Below, one piece after another: positions 43,880-55,807 of a DNA stretch of 64,000 bases. Numbering within the stretch: position 1 is the stretch's first letter; every line of letters begins with the position of its first letter. The notes under the pieces are model-generated. The model made no database searches and was not told the origin of the DNA. It was given only the letters and a program-made list of their open reading frames with translations. The translations under genes and the position numbers were made by a program. Source of the DNA: Tuctoria greenei (lineage: Eukaryota > Streptophyta > Magnoliopsida > Poales > Poaceae); NCBI GenBank assembly GCA_036927565.1, contig JAYESD010000002.1, positions 227,499,605-227,563,604 on the forward strand, in the 5' to 3' direction.

Positions 43880-46526
43880 CAAAGTGCGGATGGATGATCT
43901 GCTGCGGATCTCCCGAGCTTCAAGATCTTCGCGAGGACAAGACTGTTCTCTTCATCGCCTACGCCACTGCTGGGCTTGCACTCCCATTGTCAAGGTTCTT
44001 CCTTGCAGTGCTAGGCGAATACGTGTTGTAGCTTAATCACCTGTCGCCGAACTCCATTGCCTTGGTCGCCGTGTTCATCCACCTGTGCGAGGCGCTCATG
44101 GGCTGCCCGCCCATGATCAAGCTGTTCCGATTCTTCTTCGTGATGAAGACCACTGGAAAGAGTGCGATGACCCAAGTGGGGGCCTACTATTTCCGTCATC
44201 GGGACAAGACCTCCCGAGGCTACATTGCCTCGTTCAAAAGGGGAAAATGGAGCAACTGGAGGGAGGACTGGGCGATCGTGCGGACCGAGGCCCATGCTTT
44301 TTTAAAGATGCAGTCCGAAGGTCCAGCTTTCGACCCTACCACTTGGGAAGCATTCCAGGGGTTGACAAAGGAGTATAAGCCCGTGTTGAAGAGGATCCGG
44401 TTCTTGGCTAACAAGGGCTTGACCTTCCTAATGGTGTTGGCAAACTTCTTGCTCCGCCACACCGGCCCCCTTCAGTAGCGCCTGCACAGGGCGTGGGTCT
44501 ACACTGGCACGTATGATCGATGCCGGCTGGATCTGGACAACCCAACTCTCGAGATGTTGGAGGAGATGTTGAAGGCGGTACCTCCGACATTATTGACGAT
44601 GAGCACGTCTCCATCCCGAATGACTGCCAGCCGCTCCACATGACCACCGACTTGAGGGCCGAATTGCAGAGCTTGATGCCGAAGGTTAACGTGTTCGGCG
44701 TCGTCTGTCTGCACCCTAAAGATACCAATGGGGCCTCGGCGGTCCTAGAGCAGTGTCGTGCTGCGACGCAACCAAGGTTGGGGTCTTCCTCACATCCTTC
44801 AGGAAGGACAGAGGCAGGGCCCTCAACAGCCTCCGACAGGGGTCAGCCAGTCGGCGCCAGCTCCGACACAGAGAAAGCATTCCCGTACCCTGGCCGCAGG
44901 CTCCGCCGCCTCTGTGCCGAAGAAGCGGAAGCTAACTCAGGGGGACGGTACTCCCATCTCCCATCGTGAGGGAGCCGGAGGGGCTGAAGCTTCTGTCGTC
45001 GACTTGGTCTCCAATTCTAGCGGCGACTCTTGTTCCAGAGGAGGCGCGGAGGAGTCTGCGCAAATGGCCGCGCTGACACGAGCTGTCCAAGAGCAAGCGT
45101 CGAAGGCTGTGGCACCAGCCTTATCGTCGAGCACAGGGAGCCTTAATCTGCCATGCGAGCTAGGAGGCCAGGGTCTTTGGAGCATCCCGACCCGCGGGTA
45201 AGGCGCAATTTCTTCCTCCACTATTTTTTCATTGTTTCTTTGCTCTGACGGAGTTGGTCTTGGTTTTCAGGGCGTCGTCAGTCGACTTAGTGCCCTTGGC
45301 GCTTCCTGGGGTGGGCTTGTTGAGTCCCACGCTTCCTAGAGCTGGAACAGGATCTGCTCCACCGCACCCTACGCCTAAAGGTGCACCAGCTTCCGGTGAT
45401 GCCGATGTTCCTGCTCCACCGTCTGTCAGAGTAGATGGGACTAAGGAGGTGCCAAGCGAGGAGGTCGCCACTTTGGCCTCACGACTACCCTTGGTGGGGC
45501 GGACCCACCCATCGTTGATATTGCGCTGGCGCCTGACGTCATTGGCGTGCAAGACGGTGACTCGCCACCAGCGGCGGGTGATATCTTCGTGACGGAGAAG
45601 AGAACTTCAACGTCGGGCAATGACGCGCTGATGCTTGGAGCTCCAGCCGAGGAGCCATCTGGTCCCCAGGCGCTGGTGTCTACTGCGGAGTCGGCAGAAG
45701 AGGCAGAGAGGCAGCCGTCTGTGGAGACGGCCATGTCGATTCCCCTCTCCGATGCTTTTGTTGTGGCCTAGTTCACCTTGCGCCAGACGCAGGCTGCTTT
45801 CGCCCAAGAGTGGGATCAGCTTGCTGAGGAGCGGTGCTTGGTGAAGCTGGTCGACACCAAAAACAAGGAGCTTGAGGTGAAGGACCTGAAGACCCATGCC
45901 GTCGCCAAAGCTCGCTTGAAGCTGTGCGAGGGTAAGCGGTCGGAGTTGGTCCGCCGTGAGGTCACCATTGCTGATGCGGAATGGGGCTTGGCGATGAAGG
46001 AGGAAGAGGTCTCCCGGAGTCTTGGCGTGTTGGAGGAGAAGCGCCGGGCTATGAGGACTTGGAGCTCGCCATCAAGCGTCTAAAGGACGATCTGAAGCGT
46101 TGTGCTCGGGAGCTTGCTGACAGGGAGGAAGCTGCACGGAGAGAGGCGGAAGGCCTCCAGGCCTCCTGCGCGACCGAGGGTTAAGGGATCTGAGACTTCC
46201 TAGCCCGTGCCGGGGCGGTATTGGAACCTCTTAACCTTGGCCTCGTGCCGCACGGGGAGCTATCTCAGGGGGTGGCCCAGCTACTCCCCGCCTTGGACTC
46301 CCTCTGCTCGTCGTTGGGGTCAGTGAACACTGTCCTCGCAATGCGGCTTGAGGTCGAAGGAAGGGAGCTAGCTGAGCTGGTGGCCTTCCATGTCTTGATA
46401 TGCTTCCAAAGCTGGTACTTGACGATCTCGCTGGAGTCGGTGGAGAAAGGCCCCCTTGATGAGCGAGAGGAGGAGGCGAGGGTCGAAGTCCAGGACCTTG
46501 CCAAGCAGGTGGCCTCTTCGTTCTAG
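43880..46526 (+). pseudogene. Tat opposite-strand accessory ORF (putative gypsy-type transposon protein)
   Basis: On plus, antisense to the element's pol, a broken ORF holds a well-conserved N-terminal domain: FIAYATAGLALPLSRFFLAV, HLSPNSIALVAVFIHLCEA, GCPPMIKLFRFFFV, then YIASFKRGKWSNWREDWAIV (43935-44290). This matches the plant domain called putative gypsy type transposon (Pfam Transposase_28), typical of opposite-strand ORFs in Tat elements. A Ser/Pro-rich middle (44750-45770) and coiled-coil C-terminus (45780-46526) follow. Stops lie at 44029-44031 and 44476-44478, with later frameshifts. AATAAA-like signals at about 46587 suggest a polyadenylation site for this strand. Function unknown. 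Confidence 0.75.
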
Positions 46527-46959
46527 CAGAGTTGAGACCGTCGGCACCCAGGCAGAGTGCTTTTGTAACCGGGATGACCCCTTTGTACAAATAAAAGTTA
46601 ATAAATTTGAATCCATGTTGTTTTGCTTGTTGGCTTGTCTTGTGCTTTTCAAATTGTTGCCCCAAGTCCTTCTGTGCGTAAGGTCTTGAAGAGCTTTTGA
46701 TGATGTCGTTAGCTTTTGAGGGACCAACGCTTGCACGGTAGACATGGCCGATTTGTCATTAGTTGACGTCCTCCTATGGAACCCCCTTAGAGGCCCCTTG
46801 GTAGGTGTGGCCAGGTTGCTGGCCACACCTACCACTTGAGCGCAGGATGTATTCGACTGGCCCCCAGTGGAGCGGGGGAGCATGAGTGTTTGGCCTCGGT
46901 GTGGCCCTTTCAGAGGCGTTGAGCTTTGTGTGAGTGTTGTTGTCTACGACAGGCCCCTA

Positions 46960-47995
46960 AGATGATGCAGGAGCTGGATGCTCCAGCGTCGCCCGCCATC
47001 GTCGTAGATTCATCGACGGCAGGCCCCCTGGGAGGTGCTGGACGCTTCGACATTGCCCACCATCGTCGTAGATGCACCGACGGCAGACCCCTTGGGTGAT
47101 GCCGGAGTTGGGTGCTCCGACGTTGCCCACCATCGTCGTAGATTTGTCGATGGTGGGCCCCCTGGGAGGTGCCAAAGCTAGCTGCTCTGGCGTTGCCCTC
47201 CATCATTGTAGAGATGTCGACGGCAGGACCCCTGGGAGGTGCTGGGGCTGAATGCTCCGGCGTCGCCTACCGTTGTCGTAGAGACGTCGACAGTAGGCCC
47301 CCTGGGAGGCGCCAGGGCTGGATGCTCCGGCATGGCCCACCATCATCATAGATGCGTCGACGACAGGCCCCTGGTGTACAGTATACCATAAGAGAACCTT
47401 GTTAGCAACAAGAGCAGGGCAGCAGGGTGTACTCACTTATCAGCGCTTGTTGCTGTCGTCGACATGTTGGGACGTTGACGGCAGGCCCCTTGGGTGATGC
47501 TGGAGCTGGATGCTTCGGCGTCGCCCACCATTATCGTAGATTCGTCGACAGCAGGCCCCCTTGGAGGTGTCAGAGCTGACTGCTCCGGCGTCGCCCTCCA
47601 TCGCCGTAGAGACGTCGACGGCAGGCCCCTTGGGAGGTGCCAGAGCTGGATGCTCCGGGTCGCCCACCATCATCATAGATGCGTCGATGGTAGGCCCCTG
47701 GTGTACAGGATACCACAAGAGAACCTTGTTAGCAACAAGAGCGGGACAAGAGAGTGTACTCACTTATCGGCGCTTGTTGCTATCATCAGCATACTGAGAC
47801 GTCGACAACGGGGCCCTTGGATGGTGTCGGAGCTGGATGCTCTGGCGTCACCCACCATCGTCGTAGATTCATCGACGACAGGCCCCCTGGGAGGTGCCAG
47901 CTGGCTTCTCTGGCTTCGCCCTCCATCGTAGTAGAGACGTCGACGGCAGGCCCCCTCGGAGGTGCCGCAGCTGGCTGCTCCAGCATTGCAAACCA
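46960..47995. repeat. 70-bp tandem repeats in the Tat 3' region
   Basis: About eleven imperfect units of roughly 70 bp (GGAGCTGGATGCTCCGGCGT, CGCCCACCATCGTCGTAGA, CGTCGACGGCAGGCCCC). A spacer of about 100-110 bp beginning GTGTACAG(T/G)ATACCA interrupts them at about 47373 and 47701, giving a higher-order period of about 330 bp. Tandem repeats in this position are known in Tat elements. Gypsy-B is inserted at the right edge. Confidence 0.85.
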
Positions 47996-47998
47996 TCG

Positions 47999-48003
47999 TA
48001 ACC
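47999..48003. repeat. Target-site duplication of Gypsy-B (left)
   Basis: TAACC, repeated at 54777-54781. Confidence 0.9.
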
Positions 48004-48864
48004 TGATGAGGACATCACAATAACGGAGACACACATTCAACTGCAAGGACCAATCACAAGAGCACGAGCACGGTTAATAAATCAGCAGGTGAACTTGTTC
48101 CTAACTTCCTTTGCATGTGAGATTGAGAATAGATTGCTATGTGATGATTTAATTATTATTAGAAACAATGGAGAAGATCAATAATTGAAGGGAAGAGGCC
48201 TTGAGAACTTGGAGAACCTGCTAGGACGTCCACAAGTTGATGGAATCAGTTTACAACTCGGACTTGAGTTCAACTCGGAGTCCAGGAGTAGTCCACCTTA
48301 AAACGGACGCCCATGACTCATACGGACTCCGTTTTCGACGTTCCACATATGCACAGAAAGAGGAGAAGATAAAATTTCCAATGACTCTGATCCCACCTCA
48401 AAATTCCAAGGAAGTCATTGGGAATTGTCGAAATAAGTCGAATCCAAATTTCTATCTGGTGCTGCCACCGAATCGGGCCTTTGGGCCTTGTATCCCATAT
48501 GAGTCCATTATGGACGTGTCTAAGCGTGTTTTGGCCGAACCCTAGCCTTCAAATACTGCAGCTGCCGGTCATATTCGGTGGGTTTTGCTTAGATCAATAA
48601 TATCGTCGTTCTATGGTTTGTGAGACCGCAACTTCGCGATTTCAAATCGTGTCTTCGACGTTCTTGCTTGTGTTCTCAGTTGCATTTGCAAGGATTAGCC
48701 TTCTTGGCGAGGTCAAGTGTGTGCAGCATGGTTGATAACCAACTGAGCAGTGGTGTAGTGATTGCAGGGGTACTCGAACTGCTCGAGTGTCGCGGATCAT
48801 CAACGTCGAGTTCTCCACCCCAATTGACTTAACTTTCGAAAGATTGGGCCTAAACTACTCATCA
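48004..48864 (+). repeat. Gypsy-B 5' LTR
   Basis: An 861-bp LTR ending CTACTCATCA. PBS-like TTGGTATCAAATTTCC follows at once (48866-48881). Confidence 0.85.
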
Positions 48865-50129
48865 ATTGGTATCAAATTTCCAGGTTTCCTGTGAGGTATC
48901 TTTGTTTTCCATCCATTATATCGGTTTTGTTTCATACCTAGAGTCCACAGAAAAGCCACAAAAAAATTAAATCGTTTTTACCGCTTTCCTAGACTATTGT
49001 GCCTGAAGTTTCGTTTTTCAGTTTGCATTGTTAAGTTTGTATTTGTGTGGTCGAGTCTTGTTGCTGGTTTAGCTTTGTGTTTTGGGTCCTAGGTATCGTG
49101 TTTCGTCCTTGTTTTCTTGTTGTTCAATACCTATTCCAGAATCCCTAAACAACAACCCGATCCACCACGTTCATTGGTTTGCCCTAGCTAGCCGCCTTGC
49201 ATGAACTCCCGCATCGCCAGCCCTAGATTAGGTGACAAACCTTTGTGCCACTCATCCTTGAATCATCACACACCACCCCATTAGTTGTTGTGCAAATTCC
49301 CGATCGTTTTCATGTCCGATTGCGAGTTCTGTTCTTAAACCGAGTTGGAATCAACATCTAAAAACCATAACTCGAACAGCCTACCTTAAAACGGTCATAA
49401 CTTTCGCATATGAACTCAAAATCGGGCGATTTTTTTTTCAAATGTATCTAAGCAAAATTTTGCATCTGATTTTCTATGGCTTTGCCGCATTCGGCAAAAA
49501 TTAGATTGCCCAAATTCTCTTCGGAAGATAGGCTATCCGTCCTAGAAGTTTTAGCACGAATTTTAAAAAATCTTCTTGATTTTCTATAGGCCGCATATTA
49601 CATTCAATTGAGCTACAACTTTGTGTGCTTCATATTGTTGTGCTCCTAAGTAAAAGAAAAATATCAAAAAATATTACAAAAAAGAAAAAAGTAGTGAAGA
49701 GCACGCATATTAAAGCAATTAGCCTATACTACTTGTGTTGTGATTGTTTGTTATATCATTATGTCTTCCTTTTGCCTTGCTATTTCCTCGTGTTGTGCTA
49801 GTCCCTAGAGCACTTGGTTGACCAACAACAGTTTCCTACATTGAATACTTATTCAACTTTGTTTACCTGTTAACAATTTTCTGCTTATTAGCCACCATAT
49901 TTTGCCATCCAAGGTCCACCTTTCTCTTGAGCATAACAGGTACCTTTGCAATCACCCCACGCTTCATTGGTTCATCTCACCGTCCACACCACCTGTTGTG
50001 GCAGTAAGAACACTTGTAAGAGCGTGGTAAGACGCTTGAGCGAGAGAGATTGTTTTCTTCCACCTTTCACATTGTCACTGTAGTTGATAGCGATAACATA
50101 TTTTTGTTTTCTTTTGTTTCCTACTAACG
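48865..50129 (+). other. Gypsy-B untranslated leader
   Basis: No ORF or repeat of note; AT-rich towards the gag ATG at 50130. Confidence 0.6.
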
Positions 50130-51387
50130 ATGGCAGGAGAAGACAGTGATGACAAATGTGTTCAACATGCTGAGTTACGTGATATGATGAAGACCATGAC
50201 AGATATGTTCGCCAAATACAACTCATCAATGGAGGAGTCATTGGCGAACTTGACTCGCCAACTTGATGACCTTGCTCTTTGGATGAATACTTTTGAGGCT
50301 CGGTTGCCTCTCGTTGGAAGACATGAAGACAATGCTTATGATGATATGGAAGATCACAACAATCAGCCAAAACTACCACTTTATCATCAAGGTATGGAAG
50401 GTAATATTCATCATAATAATTATAATCGTCCTCCTGATGATCCTTTTGCTAAAGTGAAATTTACTATATCCTCCTTTTCAGGTGCTTATGATGCTGAGGC
50501 TTATCTTGATTGGGAGATGACAGTAGAGCAAAAATTTAATGTCCATCTTGTTCCTGAACAACATAGAGTTCGTCAAGCCACTAGTGAGTTTAAGGACTTT
50601 TCTATCATATGGTGGAATGAACTTGTTAAAGTTAGAACTGATCCTCCAACATGGGATAGATTAAAGGAAGCTATGCGTGTTCGATTTGTTCCTCCATCTT
50701 TTCAGCGGAACCTTTGCAAAAAAATTGCAGTGCTTAGACCAAGGTAACATGTCCATAGAGGAGTATTATCCAGAGTTACAAAAGGGTATGCTGCGTTGTG
50801 GGGTAGTAGAGGACATGGATGATAAAATAGCTCATTTTTATGGGGGGTTGAGGCGTGAAATTCAGGACATTGTTGATTACAAGGAATATAATACTGTTAA
50901 CAGATTGTTTCAGCTTGCTATGTTGGCAGAAAAAGAATTATAGGGCCGACAACAACAGCAATAACACACGAGGAACAACTTCACGCCGCGTTCGACGTCT
51001 ACACCATCCGAAAAAACACCATCTTCGACCCCCCGTGCAGCGACTACACCATCCAATGGTGGCCAACGAACTACACCTGCTGCTCCACCTTCTCGCGTCC
51101 CGAAGGGCAGCAAGGCAACATCATTCAAGCCTTCGTCGTCCACTCCTTCTATGAGTCATACTTCCGACACTAAGTGCCACCGCTGCCAGGGACTTGGTCA
51201 TATGATGAGAGATTGCCCGAGCAAACGAGCAAATATAGCACGCGACGATGGCGGGTATGATAGTACTTCAGATGTTAAAGATGAATATTCTCTTGCTACT
51301 GACTTTACAGATCCAAATGAGGAACACATTGAAGAAGAGGTACTTGGTACAACGGCAATGGAGAACTATAGGAGCATCATTGTGTAG
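50130..51387 (+). pseudogene. Gypsy-B gag, frameshifted
   Basis: ATG 50130 starts a retrotransposon gag (YLDWEMTVEQKFN, WWNELVKVRTDPPTW, RFVPPSFQRNL). A frame change in a run of A near 50720-50725 moves the reading to 50726-50943 (GNMSIEEYYPELQKGMLRCG). TAG 50941-50943 follows. A Ser/Thr/Pro-rich linker and one CCHC knuckle (CHRCQGLGHMMRDC, 51175-51220) end the domain; the last stop is TAG at 51385-51387. Confidence 0.8.
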
Positions 51388-51393
51388 CGTGCC

Positions 51394-54336
51394 TTGAGCT
51401 CCAAAGTGGAGGCCGACGACAAGCTACAACGACACAACAGCGGTAAGGTTCGGGTAACACAAACAATGATAATACATTTTTCAATTGGTTCTTACCATGA
51501 TTTTGCTGATTTTGATGTCGTGCCTATGGATGCTTGTTCTCTTTTATTGGGTCGTCCTTGGGAATTTGATACAAATGCTATTCATCATTGTAGAACTAAT
51601 AAATATACTCTCATGCATAAAGAAAAGAAAATCACTTTGCTCCCCATGACTCCTACTGAAATTGTGCATTTTGAGAAGAGTAAAATTCGTGATGGCAAAA
51701 CAACAAAACTAGAATCTGAAAAACAGCAAGTCATTAAGTTAAAATCACCATCGTTGCTCGCAACTAAATCTGACCTTGGTGATTTATTCGATGCTAAGGG
51801 GATGTGCTATGCTTTAGTATGCAAAGAAGCCATGTTTTCACTTCATGAATTGTCTATTGCATTGCCCTCTGCTGTTGCTAACCTTTTGCAGGAGTTTGAG
51901 GATGTGTTTCCCTCTGAGATACCCCCTGGTTTACCACCCATGAGAGGCATTGAACACAAGATCGATTTGATTCCAGGAGCAAGCTTGCCAATCGTACAAC
52001 ATACAGGGCGAATCCAGAGGAAACTAAGGAAATTCAGCGACAAGTCCAAGATCTTTTGGACCATGGGTACATTCGTGAAAGTCTTAGCCCTTGTTCCATT
52101 CCCGCTCTTTTGGTTCCTAAGAAAGATGGTAGTTGGCGCATGTGTGTTGGTTATCGAGCATTTAATAACATTACCATTCAATATTGTTATCCTATTCCTC
52201 GCTAAGACGACATGCTTGATGAATTGAGTGGTGCTATCATCTTCACAAAAGTTGACTTGCGTAGTGGTTACCACCAAATTAGAATGGCACTAGGAGATGA
52301 ATGGAAAACTACATTTAAAACCAAGTTTGTATTTTATGAGTGGTTAGTCATGCCTTTTGGTTTAGCTAATGCACCCAACACCTTTATGCGATTGATGAAC
52401 GAGGTTTTACGTGCTTTCATTGGACAAATTTTGGTGGTTTACTTCGATGATATCCTCATTTACAGCAAGTCAGATGATGAACATTTTGATCATTTATGTG
52501 TTGTTTTTATTGTTTTGAGAGATGTACGTTTGTTTGGTAACCTCGAAAAGTGCGTCTTTTGCACCAATCGAGTCTTGTTTCTTGGCTATGTCGTTTCCTC
52601 GTAGGTAATTGAGATGGATGAGGCAAAAGTGGAAGCGATCACTAGCTGGCCAGCCCCAACAACCGTCACGCAGGTTCGTAGTTTTCTTGGTCTTGCATGT
52701 TTTTATCGCTGTTTTGTGCGAGATTTCCGCACCATTGTTGCACCTCTACATGAGCTAACGAAGAGGGGAGTGCCATTTCGATGGGGCGAACAACAACAAC
52801 AAGCTTTTGATGTTCTCAAATTGAAGCTTACATAAGCACCATTGCTACAACTTCCTGATTTTAACAAGACCTTTGAGCTAGAATGCGATGCAAGCGGCAT
52901 TGGTATGTGAGGCGTTCTCATACAAGGAGGTAAACCCGTTGCTTTCTTTAGTGAAAAACTTCATGGTCCTTCTCTAAATTATTCTACTTATGATAAGGAA
53001 TTGTATGCCTTAGTGCGAGTATTACAAACTTGGCAACATTATCTTTGGTCTAAGGACTTTGTCATACATTCCGATCATGAATCATTGAAGTATCTTAAGT
53101 GTCAAACCAATCTGAATAAACAACATGCTAAATGGATTGAGTTCATAGAGTGGTTTCCATAATCATTAAGCATAAGAAAGGGAAGGAAAATGTCATTGCC
53201 GATGCATTATCTCGACGTTATATCATGCTGTCCCAACTTGAGCATACATTTTTTGGTTTGGAAACAATAAAAGTATTATATCGTACTAATTTGGACTTCA
53301 AAGATGCTTTTTAAAATTGTAGAGAAGGAAGAACTTGGAATAAATATGTGTTGTGAGAGGGTATCTTCTATCGTGTTAACAAGCTATGCGTTCCAGCTAG
53401 CTCCGTTCGTCTACTACTTTTGCAGGAAGCACGTGGAGGAGGTTTGATGGGACATTTTGGAGTGAAGAAAACTAAAGACGTGTTGTCCACACACTTCTTT
53501 TGGCCAAAGATGAGGCGTGATATCGAGCGCTACGTGTCACGATGCACTACTTGCAATAAAGCTAAGTCTCGCCTTAACCCACATGGTCTTTATATGCCTC
53601 TTCCTGTTCCTAGTGTACCTTGAGAGGATATTTCTATGGACTTTGTATTGGGATTGCCTAGGACTAAGAGGGGGAGGGATAGTATTTTTGTAGTTGTTGA
53701 TCGTTTCTCCAAAATGGCACATTTTATACCTTGTGATAAGAATGATAATGCTTCACACATTGCTGATTTATTTATGACGAAAATTGTTCGTTTACATGTT
53801 GTGCCAAATACCATTGTTTCTGATCGTGATGCAACATTTTTAAGTCATTTTTGGAGAACTTTGTGGTATAAATTGGGAACCAAGTTGCTGTTTTCAACTA
53901 CATGTCATCCACAAACGGATGGACAAACCGAGATAGTTAATCGTACTTTATCTACTATGTTGCGGGCTATCTTGAAAACAAATTTGAAGTTGTGGGAGGA
54001 GTGTTTACCACATATAGAATTTGCTTACAACAGATCCGTTCACTCCACAACGAAGGTAAGTCCATTCCTGGTAGTGTATGGTTTTAATCCGCGTGATCCT
54101 ATTGATTTACTACATGTGCCTCCTGAAACTATAAATTTGGATGCTACACAACGATCTGAATTCATTCTTAAGATGCTTGAAACTACAAAGAAAAATATTT
54201 AAAAGATGAATGAGAAGTATATGATTGCAGGTAGTACAAGTAGAAAATAAGTAAAACTTAAACCGGGTGATTTGGTGTGGTTACATTTGAGAAAAGAGCG
54301 ATTCCCTGACTTGAGAAAATCTAAACTTATGCCACG
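51394..54336 (+). pseudogene. Gypsy-B pol, protease active site missing
   Basis: The protease tail is present (FDVVPMDACSLLLGRPWEF, about 51510-51570), but the preceding active-site segment is absent, so about 100 bp seem deleted near 51420-51440. RT has frameshifts near 52020-52215, then the YFDDILIYS catalytic region (52440-52465). RNase H (52850-53160) contains TGA at 52908-52910 and other stops. Integrase shows an H2C2 zinc finger (53450-53590) and core residues DFVLGLP, SDRDATF and TDGQTE (53636-53935). Coding sequence ends at RKSKLMPRD, where the deletion begins. Confidence 0.8.
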
Positions 54337-54339
54337 AGA

Positions 54340-54776
54340 TGTTGGTCCTTGTATCCCGTATGAGTCCAGTGTTGCGCCACCAAATCAGGCCTTTGGGCCT
54401 TGTATCCCGTCTGAGTCTATTAGGGACGCGTCTAAGCATGTTTTGGCTGAACCCTAGACTTTAAATACTGCACCCCCCTGCCATATTCAGTGGGTTTTGC
54501 TTAGATCAATAATATCACCGTTATACGGTTTGTGAGACCCCAACTTCACGATTTCAGATCCTGTCATTAATGGTCGTGCTTGTGTTCTCGGTTGCACTTA
54601 TAGGGATTAGCCTTCTTGGCGAGGTCAAGTGTGTGTAGCACGGTTGATAACCAACGGAGCAATGGTGTAGTGATTACAGGGGTACTCGAACTGCTCGAGT
54701 GCAGCGGATCATCAACGTTGAGTTCTCCACCCCAATCAACTTAGCTTTCGGAAGATCGGGCCTAAACTGCTCATCA
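54340..54776 (+). repeat. Gypsy-B 3' LTR, 5'-truncated
   Basis: Matches the last ~430 bp of the 5' LTR. Near its left edge, GGTCCTTGTATCCCGTATGA is repeated as GGGCCTTGTATCCCGTCTGA about 52 bp later (54344-54415), a local duplication at or near the deletion junction. Confidence 0.8.
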
Positions 54777-54781
54777 TAACC
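54777..54781. repeat. Target-site duplication of Gypsy-B (right)
   Basis: TAACC, matching 47999-48003. Confidence 0.9.
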
Positions 54782-55807
54782 TGCTTTGTATGTTCTGCAC
54801 ACATAACAGGGGTGCATATTTTTTGCTCATTGGTGATCTTTTCCTACTCTTCAGTTTTGCCATGTCTTACAGTCCTGGGCTGGTACACGGGGTTTGGGTA
54901 ATTCAGTGCGTTAGCGCCCGGGATCCGACTCCCACCTTACTCGGGGTGTGAGGTTACTGGCCCTCAGTACTTAGCCATAGCACTGGGAGGTAAAGCACAC
55001 ACACTAAGGGTACATGACCAGGCTAAGTAGGTTGCCCGCTCCGGACCTCCAGCTCGGCATAGGCCTTTCGTGGGGGACCATTTGGCACCACAGGACCCCA
55101 AGTAAGAGGGCAGTCACGAGATCCCGAAACACCTTGCAGGTACCTAAAACAAGTCCACCTTCAGCAAGGTTGCATAACTCTACTAGGGGTGATGTAGAAA
55201 AAAAAAATTCATCAGGTATATGAAGATAATATACGAAAGAACGAGACTAGCCTGATCGATCACAAAATTAACAGGTAATTAAGTAAACATAAGAGAGAAC
55301 ACATGGTAAGATAGTGATTTTTTCAAATTGGCATTCATAAGAGAGACTGGCTTTACAATAAGGCAATGACCAACTCCGGTTGGCAAGGGAGGCAAAGCGT
55401 TCATGCTTAGGGTACGGGAGCAAGCTAAACGACTGAACACTCTGGACCTGTCCCCTCAGAGCTTGGTTGTCCTAAGTGTCGTTCTTTGGCACCATGACAC
55501 CCTACACTGTCCTACTATAATGCTTAGGGATAGAATTTACGGAGGTGTTCTATGTTCCAAGGGTTGGGGAGGGTATCTCCTTCTTTTGTGGCCAGGCGGA
55601 CGCACTCGGAGCACTTGGAAGGGGCCCTCCCAGCTGGGGGAGAGTTTGTTTACCCCTTCTCGAGAAAGTATTTGCCGCAACACCAGATCGCCCATCTAGA
55701 GCTCTCTACTCCGCATGAACCACTCTTGGTAGCGTCGGAGCGCTTGCCGGTACTGTGCGTTTTGGATGGTGGTGTGCCACCTTGCTTCATCGACGAGGTG
55801 GACATCT
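54782..55807. other. Tat noncoding region between integrase and the tandem repeats
   Basis: Noncoding Tat sequence right of Gypsy-B. I see no coding domain; ORFs at 55403-55845 look like chance. Confidence 0.5.

Larger units (their letters stand above)
48004..54776 (+). mobile_element. Gypsy-B: Ty3/Gypsy element nested in Tat, 3' part rearranged
   Basis: A 6.8-kb element with LTRs that begin TGATGAG and end CTCATCA, flanked by TAACC duplications. It is on plus with gag, knuckle, RT, RNase H and integrase. LTR termini and the tRNA-Met-like PBS (TTGGTATCAAA) suggest a chromovirus such as CRM or Reina; I cannot decide which. The 3' LTR lacks its first half and coding sequence stops mid-integrase C-terminus, so an internal deletion joined pol to the LTR interior. 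Confidence 0.85.

Noticed and set aside
47169..48046. Many short ORFs around 47.0-48.0 kb on both strands
   Set aside because: They arise from the 70-bp tandem repeats, which leave several frames open.
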